DNA from: Zhouia spongiae
GTDB lineage: Bacteria > Bacteroidota > Bacteroidia > Flavobacteriales > Flavobacteriaceae
Assembly: GCF_022760175.1 (NCBI RefSeq)
Contig: NZ_CP094326.1
Span: 3,336,804 to 3,400,803, forward strand
Direction of reading: 5' to 3'
DNA: 64,000 bases
Shown: piece after piece, positions 56,892-64,000 of the stretch
How positions within the stretch are numbered: the first letter of the stretch is position 1
Layout: each line of letters opens with the position of its first letter
Position numbers and translations under genes: made by a program
Notes under the pieces: model-generated
Databases searched by the model: none
Told to the model about the DNA's origin: nothing
The model's input: the letters and a program-made list of their open reading frames with translations, nothing else

Positions 56892-58232
56892 TTATGAAAG
56901 AGGGGGAATGGTTGCTATTTCTATTGATTTTTCAATAATAAATGATTCTAAAAGTTCAGGAACTTTTCTCTCTTTGTCACCGACCAAATACAGAACAACC
57001 CCCGATGTTAGAGAAATAAATATTTCTGAAACAGAAGCATCAAAAGAATATGACGCAAATTGTAAGCTTCTCTTATGCTTTTTTAGTTCAAATATTTTGT
57101 TTTGAGAAACTATTGTATTAAGTATTCCTCTATGTTCTATCATCACACCTTTGGGTTGTCCCGTAGAACCAGAAGTGTAAATAACATAAGCCAAATCACT
57201 ACTACTTATAAATGTACCTAGATTATCTTTTATATAATCCTCTTGACTTTGTTCAAACTTGTCATATGCCAGTCTATCCAGCAGTAACTCACAGCGACTA
57301 TCTGTTATTATATAGTCTATGCGTGATTGTGGATACTCTGGATCAATAGGCACATAAGCACCTCCGCTTTTTAATACTCCTATAATTGAAATTATAATAT
57401 CTAAGGATCGATCCATCTTTATGCCTATCAATGTATCGCTTTCTATCTTGTAATTTGAATGCAAATACCTTGCTAATTGATTAGCCCTCTCATTTAACTC
57501 ACAATAAGTCAACTCCTTACCCTCAAACACAACAGCTACACGATTCGGTGTCTTTTCCACCTGCTCCTCAAATAAATCTACAATCGTTTTTTCCTTAGGA
57601 TATATTGTCGCTGTCTCATTAAACTCTTCTAGCAATATTGACTGTTCCCTTTGAGGTATATATGATAAACTTGATATGGATACTTCTGGACTTGCTACTA
57701 TCGAGGTTAATAATTCTCCTATATGATTCAACATTCGTTCTATTGTAGAACGTGCAAATAAGTCACTACTGTATTCAATCCCTATTCCTAATTCGTTTCC
57801 TTTCTCTTCAAAATTAAACGTTAAATCAAACTTACTTACCACATGAGACATACCTTTGGTATTCTCATAGGATGACTTGGACTCTTCATCCAACTCCGGT
57901 TCTTTTCCTTCTGACTCTTGATAAGTAACCATTACATCAAATAGTGGATGCCTACTTGTATCTCGTGATAATGACAACTCATCTACTAAAGAATCAAATG
58001 GATATGATTGATGACTATAGCCTCCCAATGCCATTTCTTTTACCTTACTTAAAACAGCCTCAAAACTATCATTCCCATTAAAACGTGTTCGTAAGGCTAA
58101 TGTGTTAACATAAAAACCTATCTGCCCTTCTAAATCTGGATGATCTCTCCCTGATATTGGACTTCCCAAAATAATATCTCCCTGACCTGTATATTTATAA
58201 AGTAACACATTCACTAAACTTAAAACTCTCAT
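56892..58232 (-). CDS. NRPS NrpA, fragment 2: C2 (second half)-A2 (N-terminal part)
   Basis: 446 residues between two frameshifts. C2 second half (~1-205, GSPISGRDHPDLEGQIGFYVNT in pieces, SYPFDSLVDEL), then A2 from NETATIYPKEKTIVDLFEEQ to IATIPP with YTSGSTGQPKG. Its Met is internal, not a genuine start. The sequence is the same as in modules 8/9, including both frameshift positions. Confidence 0.85.
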   Translation of the reverse strand: MRVLSLVNVLLYKYTGQGDIILGSPISGRDHPDLEGQIGFYVNTLALRTRFNGNDSFEAVLSKVKEMALGGYSHQSYPFDSLVDELSLSRDTSRHPLFDVMVTYQESEGKEPELDEESKSSYENTKGMSHVVSKFDLTFNFEEKGNELGIGIEYSSDLFARSTIERMLNHIGELLTSIVASPEVSISSLSYIPQREQSILLEEFNETATIYPKEKTIVDLFEEQVEKTPNRVAVVFEGKELTYCELNERANQLARYLHSNYKIESDTLIGIKMDRSLDIIISIIGVLKSGGAYVPIDPEYPQSRIDYIITDSRCELLLDRLAYDKFEQSQEDYIKDNLGTFISSSDLAYVIYTSGSTGQPKGVMIEHRGILNTIVSQNKIFELKKHKRSLQFASYSFDASVSEIFISLTSGVVLYLVGDKERKVPELLESFIIEKSIEIATIPPLS

Positions 58233-59758
58233 AAAAGAGGTAATCCCTTCTTCTGCCTTTAATAGTCCTTTAAACTTAGACGTGCTATCTTTATTAAAGA
58301 TCCTTTTAACTTTCCCCCTTTGTAACTCTTCACCATCGGACGGGTATAATCTGTTGGTAAATCTAAAACTGGTAATTCTCCTTTAAATTGATCTAACCAA
58401 TAATTACGAGAAACTGATAATGCCCCTGATTTCAACTCTGATTGCTGCCATTCTGCATAATCCTTATATTGAATTCTCAATGGTGTTAATTCTAAAGAAG
58501 TCCCTTTCTCTATTTTATCATAAATAGAGATCAACTCTCCAAATAGTGTTTCCATTGAAACACCATCACTTATGATATGATGCATAACATACACAAATAC
58601 ATAATGATCCTTTGATAAGCGATATACAGCACCTCTTAACAATGGGCCCTCTGAAAGATCAAATGACCTGTTTCTATAAATAGCAATTCGATCCCTTAAA
58701 TCTGAAGTGCTTATTCCTTCTAAATCTTCATAATCTATTTTGAAGAACATTTCTTCCAATATAAACTGACGCACATCACCTTCATCATTTTCCCTAAATA
58801 TGGTACGTAATGATTCATGTCGTGCAATTAATTTATTAAATGAAGATTCTAATGTTTCTACATCTATTAACCCTAATTCATGTACGCTTGACATATTATA
58901 TGCGACATTGGCCGATTCAAATTGACTTAAAACCCACAAACGTCGTTGAGAAGAGGACAACACATAACTCTCAGCTTTTTCCACTTTAGGAATCTCCTGA
59001 TAACACTCTTTTTCTGACTCTGATATTAATTCAGCCTGTGACAATATACTGTTATAAGTGAATAAATCTTGAATACTAACCTTTAATCCCAAGTCCTTAT
59101 ATAACTTACTGGAAAGCTTCAGTACTTTCAAGCTATGACCTCCTAGCTCAAAAAAGTTTGCTGTCACACTTATTTCTCCTTCTGGTATATCCAATACATC
59201 ACTCCAAATACCCACTAATTGCTCCTCTATTTCATTCCTTGGACCTAAATACTCTATTCCTATATCTATACTTAAACCTTTAAGTTCAGGTAAACTTTTC
59301 CTATCCAATTTCCCATTACTCGTCAGAGGTAACTCCTCCAATTTCACAAAATAACTAGGTATCATATAACTCGGTAACAAGCTTCCCATATATTCCCTGA
59401 GCTCTTGAGATGTAATACTATCACTCCCTACGAAATAGGCTACCAAATCCTTATCTCCACTTGACGACTCTGTAACATCTACTACACAACTAATAACATG
59501 TGTATTACCCTGTAAAACATGTTCCACCTCTCCCAACTCTATTCGAAAACCTCGTATCTTGACCTGACTATCCTTCCTCCCGATAAATTCAATATTTCCA
59601 TCTGGAAGCCACCTCCCTAAATCACCCGTCTTATATAATCGATCTCCTTCATTAAACGGGTTATCTACAAACTTCGCTGCAGTTAATTCCGGCCTGTTTA
59701 AATAGCCCCGAGCCAATCCATCTCCTGATATACATATCTCTCCTACTACTCCAATTGG
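57136..59758. repeat. copy of the T-C-A block in NrpA (T1-C2-start of A2)
   Basis: Matches about 28573-31195 at offset 28,563. The adjoining A2 region (about 56,015-57,620) matches A8 (about 30,573-32,178) at offset 25,442, including the G5 run. Confidence 0.85.
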
Positions 59759-62275
59759 TTGCAAATCTAAATCTTCTCCCAGAATATATAGTTTAGTATT
59801 GGCTATCGGTTTTCCTATTGGAACCAAAGTATCATCTTGACTTGTATTATAATAAGAAACGTCTATAGTACCTTCTGTAGGACCATATAAATTCCAAATG
59901 GGAATCTCAAACTTTCCATACCAAGCTTTAATTAAACTCAGAGGTAATTCTTCCCCACTCGTAAAAATACCGCGTAATGTATTTAAGTGCTTAAAACCTG
60001 ATTTATCTATTTCTGCATTAAAAGACTTTAACATACTTGGAACAAAATGAAGACAACTTACTCCTTCATTTGAAATAATTGAAACTAACCGATTAGGTGA
60101 ATAAATATCTTCTATATTACACAAGACCATTCTACAACCCCAACATAATGGTAAAAATAATTCCCATACTGAAACATCAAAAGTAAATGTAGTTTTCTGC
60201 AAAACAACATCTACACTTGAAAAATTATACTCCCTCCACATCCATTCCAGCCTATTGACCACTCCTTTGTGCTCAATTCCAACCCCCTTAGGTTTTCCAG
60301 TAGAGCCAGAGGTATATATAACATAAATTAGATCTGAAACGTTTACTTTTAAATTCAAATTTAGTGAAGAAAAATCTTCCTTTTTCTTGTTAAATTCTAC
60401 TAAAAATTCTTCATCAACAATAACAGGTAATGAGCAATCTTCATTTATAAAATCTATTCGGTCCTGAGGTGTCTTTGGATCAATTGGCACATAAGCTGCA
60501 CCACTCTTTAATATTCCCAAGATTGAAACTATCATACCAAAGGATCGATCCATCTTTATACCTATCAATGTATCGCTCTCTATCTTGTAATTTGATTGTA
60601 AATACCTTGCTAATTGATTGGACTTTTCATTTAACTCACGATAAGTTAACTCCTTACCCTCAAACACAACAGCTACATTATCTGGTGTCTTTTCCACCTG
60701 CTCCTCAAATAAATCTACAATCGTTTTTTCCTTGGGATATATTGTCGCTGTCTCATTAAATTGCCCTAACAATAAATTTTGCTCATCATTACTCAAATAA
60801 TTTAAATCAGAAAGTTTGCTATTAGGGTTCTTAATTATTGACTCTAATAATTCTTCTAAATGTACTAAAATACCTTCAATTGTATTACTAGTATATAAAT
60901 TGGTATTATATATTAATTTTAAATGTAATTTGTCATTTAACTCCAAAAAGTCAAATGACAAATCAAACTGAGAAACTGAGGTTCCCACTTTATCCTGGAA
61001 CTTATGATCTAGTTTAAGAGTTTGGAGATTAATAAAAACATCAAACAATGGATTTCTAGACAAATCCATTGTAATTTCCAAATCTTCAATTAACTGATCA
61101 AAGGGATAAATATTATGAGTAAAAGCCTCTGCAGTAAAATTTTTAGAATTATTCAGAAGATCAATAAAGCTAAAATCTTTTGAAATATGCGATCGTAGAG
61201 CTAAAGTGTTAATAAATAATCCAACTTGATTTTCTAATTCTATATGATTTCTAGTAGAAACAGGTGTCCCTAATATAATGTCGTTCTGCTTGGTATACTT
61301 AAAGAGTATTATATTAACCAATGTGTAAACTCCATTAAACAAACTAGCCCCTGATTCTTTAAGAATGCTTTTAAAATCTTGGAAAAGATCTTTTCGAATA
61401 TCCTTTCGGATTTGGCTACCATCAAATGTTTTATAAACTGGTCTTTTTTTATCTGTAGGAAGGTTTAAGATCGGTAATTCACCAGAAAAAGTTTCTTTCC
61501 AAAAATTCTTACTGTTCAAAAAATTATTCTCTTCAGATAATTTCTGTTCCCAATTTACATAATCCTTGTACTGAATACTAACTGGAGTTAACTCTATTTT
61601 ATGATTATTAAAAAAAGCATTATAAAATTTAAGTAATTCATTATATATAATTTTAATAGAGACACCATCACAAATTAGATGATGAATTACAAGAACTAAG
61701 TAATGAGTTTGGTCCTTACCCTTAATTAAATAAACTTTAAATAAATTTTCATTTTTTAAATCAAAAGGACGAAAAAACTTATCACTAATTACTTCTTCTA
61801 AACTAGTTTCATAGTTTTCAATATATTGGATATCCAGGCTTAAATTGGAGAGTGGAATAATTTTTTGTTTGACATCTCCATTTTCATCTACAATAAAATT
61901 AGTTCTTAAAATCTCATATCTTTGGATAATTTTAAAAAATGATTTTTTTAGAATGGATATATTTGGTTTATGATTAAAAGTGTTATAATCAAATATATTG
62001 TATGCCTTATTTGACTCTTCAAATTGTGACAATAACCATACTCTTAATTGAGCTCTCGATAAATCATATGAATCTTGAATCTTGACAGGAATGATTTTCT
62101 TATAAGAGTTTGAATCAGAGTATTTATCAAGGTAGCTAATAATATCACCTTTATTTTTTTTAATCTCAACAATGAGATCTTCTGGTAAAGCTCCCTTAAA
62201 ATTCAATTTTAAATTATTATTTTCGACAGTAATTTTTACCCCCCTATCTATAAGACTTCTAATCAAGGAATTCAT
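58259..62275 (-). CDS. NRPS NrpA, fragment 1: docking domain-C1-A1-T1-C2 (first half)
   Basis: 1,338 residues from ATG 62273-62275. Docking domain (1-~52, MNSLIRSLIDRGVKITVENN); C1 (~65-500, IHHLICDGVS), diverged from all other C domains as expected for one that receives a polyketide or acyl starter; A1 (~505-1010, YTSGSTGKPKGVG, NLYGPTEGTIDVSYY, YKTGDLGR), pocket DVWHFSLID, a serine-type code; T1 Ser ~1048; C2 first half (MHHIISDGVS) ending in out-of-frame IARLSLKDY near 58296. If the breaks are errors, NrpA is a two-module protein spanning 55810-62275 (~2,150 residues). Confidence 0.9.
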   Translation of the reverse strand: MNSLIRSLIDRGVKITVENNNLKLNFKGALPEDLIVEIKKNKGDIISYLDKYSDSNSYKKIIPVKIQDSYDLSRAQLRVWLLSQFEESNKAYNIFDYNTFNHKPNISILKKSFFKIIQRYEILRTNFIVDENGDVKQKIIPLSNLSLDIQYIENYETSLEEVISDKFFRPFDLKNENLFKVYLIKGKDQTHYLVLVIHHLICDGVSIKIIYNELLKFYNAFFNNHKIELTPVSIQYKDYVNWEQKLSEENNFLNSKNFWKETFSGELPILNLPTDKKRPVYKTFDGSQIRKDIRKDLFQDFKSILKESGASLFNGVYTLVNIILFKYTKQNDIILGTPVSTRNHIELENQVGLFINTLALRSHISKDFSFIDLLNNSKNFTAEAFTHNIYPFDQLIEDLEITMDLSRNPLFDVFINLQTLKLDHKFQDKVGTSVSQFDLSFDFLELNDKLHLKLIYNTNLYTSNTIEGILVHLEELLESIIKNPNSKLSDLNYLSNDEQNLLLGQFNETATIYPKEKTIVDLFEEQVEKTPDNVAVVFEGKELTYRELNEKSNQLARYLQSNYKIESDTLIGIKMDRSFGMIVSILGILKSGAAYVPIDPKTPQDRIDFINEDCSLPVIVDEEFLVEFNKKKEDFSSLNLNLKVNVSDLIYVIYTSGSTGKPKGVGIEHKGVVNRLEWMWREYNFSSVDVVLQKTTFTFDVSVWELFLPLCWGCRMVLCNIEDIYSPNRLVSIISNEGVSCLHFVPSMLKSFNAEIDKSGFKHLNTLRGIFTSGEELPLSLIKAWYGKFEIPIWNLYGPTEGTIDVSYYNTSQDDTLVPIGKPIANTKLYILGEDLDLQPIGVVGEICISGDGLARGYLNRPELTAAKFVDNPFNEGDRLYKTGDLGRWLPDGNIEFIGRKDSQVKIRGFRIELGEVEHVLQGNTHVISCVVDVTESSSGDKDLVAYFVGSDSITSQELREYMGSLLPSYMIPSYFVKLEELPLTSNGKLDRKSLPELKGLSIDIGIEYLGPRNEIEEQLVGIWSDVLDIPEGEISVTANFFELGGHSLKVLKLSSKLYKDLGLKVSIQDLFTYNSILSQAELISESEKECYQEIPKVEKAESYVLSSSQRRLWVLSQFESANVAYNMSSVHELGLIDVETLESSFNKLIARHESLRTIFRENDEGDVRQFILEEMFFKIDYEDLEGISTSDLRDRIAIYRNRSFDLSEGPLLRGAVYRLSKDHYVFVYVMHHIISDGVSMETLFGELISIYDKIEKGTSLELTPLRIQYKDYAEWQQSELKSGALSVSRNYWLDQFKGELPVLDLPTDYTRPMVKSYKGGKLKGSLIKIARLSLKDY

Positions 62276-62446
62276 TAAAATTTGTGGATTTATTAGTTTT
62301 GTATTAATTTATTAAAGATTTTCATAATTATTTGCTTTCACAAATTTCATTTTCTTTTAATTGTCTTATAATTGTAGTTAATTTAAACTAAGATATTAAT
62401 GGTGAAGTAAAATCCTTAATAACAATTAATACTAATTGTTGATTCT

Positions 62447-62473
62447 CAAACTTAAAATTCTTTTTAATTACAA
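62447..62473 (-). promoter_or_regulatory. candidate promoter upstream of NrpA
   Basis: On the minus strand TTG (62471-62473), 16 bases, then TAAGTTTG (62447-62454), matching the Bacteroidetes -33/-7 layout. It lies in the 252-bp gap between the PKS and NrpA, about 170 bp before the NrpA start. Confidence 0.3.
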
Positions 62474-62527
62474 TTTTGGAACCTCTAATTAATAATCATT
62501 TTAAAAATAATTATAACAAAGGACACT

Positions 62528-64000
62528 CTAAATAATCATTTCCTGAAGATCTTCTGTACCCGAACTATTATCAGAAATTTCCCTTAACCTTCTGGCTAAA
62601 TCTATTTCTCGTGACAACTCTTTAATTGTTCCTTTCTCTAAAAAATCTTGCAGTGAAATATCAACATCAAACTCTTTAAACATCCGTTTGATTATCGTCA
62701 TCGATTTTAATGAATCTCCTCCTAGCTCAAAAAATGAATCCTCAATTCCAATTCCAGTTATTCCGAAAAAAGTTTCCCATAATTTTGTAAGTCTAATTTC
62801 CGTATTAGAAATAGGCGTAACATAATTTGACTCAATAGAAATTCTAGAATTATTTTCATTTACGTAATCTGTTGTTTTATTATACTCCAGGTCCTTAATC
62901 TTCTTATTTGTAAGTTCTATTTTAGAATATAAATCAGAAGTCGAAACTATTAATCTTAACTTCTCTCTAATTTTAAAAGACAAATTGAAAATATTTATCA
63001 AATCCGTTTTATCTATTTTTTCATTAGATTTTTCTACATCCAAATCCAATCCATCCAAATCCACAACTTTCCAGTTAAGTTTTTCGTTCTCTTTTGATAG
63101 AATAAAATGGTCCGCAAATAAATTAGAAGATAAGTATGCTCCTAATGAATGACCTCCTAATACGGTAGATAAACTTGTTGTAGTCCAAATAAAATCAATC
63201 TCCTTATCTTTAAAAACACTATATAAGTTTTTCAATCCAAATGCCTTGGATTTAAAGTGAGGAAGCATAAACTTTATATCTGTATTTAAAATGTTCTTAT
63301 AACATTCCTCCATTTGAATAACGCCAGCTGCATGAATTACTCCGTTTACTCTACCAAATTTCTCTTCAACCATACTTACAAAAGAATTAAGAGAATTTAA
63401 ATCCGAAATATCTAAATTATGGTATTCTACCTTAGAATTAAGCTTTTTCATATCTAATAAAAATCTTAATTTCATTTTCATTCTTTCTGAAATAGAAGAT
63501 GAAGCTAATAAGTCACTCCATTGCGAAAATTTTGGTATATCATTTCTTCCCAATAAAACAACTCTTGCATTAAAATTTGAGGTTAAATATTCACAAAAGG
63601 TTCTTCCAACACTCCCCAAGCCCCCAGTAATAATATAAACACCTTCTTGTAGTAAAATATCCGATGAAAGGTTAATATTAGAATTCAATTGTATTCTCTT
63701 GTAATCATTTAGCCATCTTGTTTGTTTTCTGTAAGCAATGTTGAAATCAGGTTTTTCCTGGTTAAACTCATTTAAAACAGCTTGTGCATAATTGTCCTCC
63801 TTATCTATATCTAATGAAAAGCAATCTACATAATTATTTTCCATCGAAAATGATTTTAACAATCCTATAGATGTAGCATATTTATATTCTGATTTTTCCC
63901 CTGCAAATACCTGATGAAAATTATATGACAAGTATCCTAATACAACTTTCTTATCTAAATTTTGATATTCTAGGCTCTTAATTAGGTTAAGAATTCGTTT
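62528..64000 (-). CDS. PKS C-terminal part: ketoreductase-ACP (runs off right edge)
   Basis: The frame is open to base 64000, so this is the C-terminal ~490 residues of a larger protein. A KR structural half (VFAGEKSEYKYATSIGLLKS) precedes the catalytic KR half: NADPH motif TGGLGSVGRTF, VVLLGRN, VIHAAGV, and catalytic Ser/Tyr/Asn in TTSLSTVLGGHSLGAYLSSN. The LDD fingerprint of B-type KRs is not seen. The ACP follows (FELGGDSLKSM, Ser codon at 62711-62713). The tail (SSGTEDLQEMII) is acidic and hydrophobic, as expected for a docking peptide recognised by the TubC-like domain of NrpA. It would supply a beta-hydroxy acyl chain to C1. KS, AT and other domains are presumably beyond the window. Confidence 0.88.
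   Translation of the reverse strand, partial: KRILNLIKSLEYQNLDKKVVLGYLSYNFHQVFAGEKSEYKYATSIGLLKSFSMENNYVDCFSLDIDKEDNYAQAVLNEFNQEKPDFNIAYRKQTRWLNDYKRIQLNSNINLSSDILLQEGVYIITGGLGSVGRTFCEYLTSNFNARVVLLGRNDIPKFSQWSDLLASSSISERMKMKLRFLLDMKKLNSKVEYHNLDISDLNSLNSFVSMVEEKFGRVNGVIHAAGVIQMEECYKNILNTDIKFMLPHFKSKAFGLKNLYSVFKDKEIDFIWTTTSLSTVLGGHSLGAYLSSNLFADHFILSKENEKLNWKVVDLDGLDLDVEKSNEKIDKTDLINIFNLSFKIREKLRLIVSTSDLYSKIELTNKKIKDLEYNKTTDYVNENNSRISIESNYVTPISNTEIRLTKLWETFFGITGIGIEDSFFELGGDSLKSMTIIKRMFKEFDVDISLQDFLEKGTIKELSREIDLARRLREISDNSSGTEDLQEMII

Overview
The window looks like a piece of a flavobacterial (Bacteroidetes) chromosome. The grounds are low GC content, TAnnTTTG-type promoter boxes, weak Shine-Dalgarno signals, a TPR-containing lipoprotein-type sensor kinase, an M50 RseP-type protease of Bacteroidetes type, and a very large repeat-rich secreted protein. 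The genus cannot be fixed from the sequence alone.

Layout. (1) 1-5456, minus: N-terminal part of a giant secreted adhesin-like protein with four related ~180-residue modules and then 95-residue Ig-like repeats; it runs off the left edge. (2) 5457-12980, mostly minus: a small secreted ORF, a repeat-rich intergenic stretch, an APC permease fused to EIIA- and RCK_C-like domains, a NarL-type response regulator with its TPR sensor kinase, a small acidic lipoprotein and a LytTR response regulator. (3) 13838-17429, plus: a DUF2339/DUF3999 membrane protein pair. (4) 17430-18157: a repeat-rich junction holding what looks like the 3' end of a tRNA or tmRNA gene followed by its terminator, a possible island boundary. 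(5) 18158-22751, plus, clearly more AT-rich: an RseP-type protease, a tiny membrane protein and a transglutaminase-like lipoprotein. (6) 22937-64000, all minus: a lipopeptide-type PKS/NRPS cluster, running off the right edge.

The cluster, in biosynthetic order (right to left): the C-terminal KR-ACP of a polyketide synthase; NrpA (dock-C-A-T-C-A-T); NrpB (dock-C-A-T); an O-antigen-ligase-like membrane protein with TPRs directly behind NrpB; NrpC (dock, then six modules with two epimerization domains and a terminal thioesterase); then a cyclic-peptide-type ABC exporter, a type II thioesterase and an Sfp-type phosphopantetheinyl transferase. From pocket residues read by eye the nine A domains suggest acyl-Ser-(Phe/Tyr)-Gly-D-X-Ile-Val-D-X-(Phe/Tyr)-Ala, where X is an unassigned residue used twice.

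Two features dominate. NrpC contains a nearly perfect ~9 kb duplication of a three-module block in which only the specificity core of one A domain has been exchanged. NrpA and NrpC are also broken into several ORFs by single-base deletions in homopolymers; several breaks recur identically in duplicated copies, so sequencing or assembly error must be excluded before calling the genes dead. The O-antigen-ligase/TPR protein embedded in the NRPS gene set is the most unusual gene and the best candidate for something undescribed.
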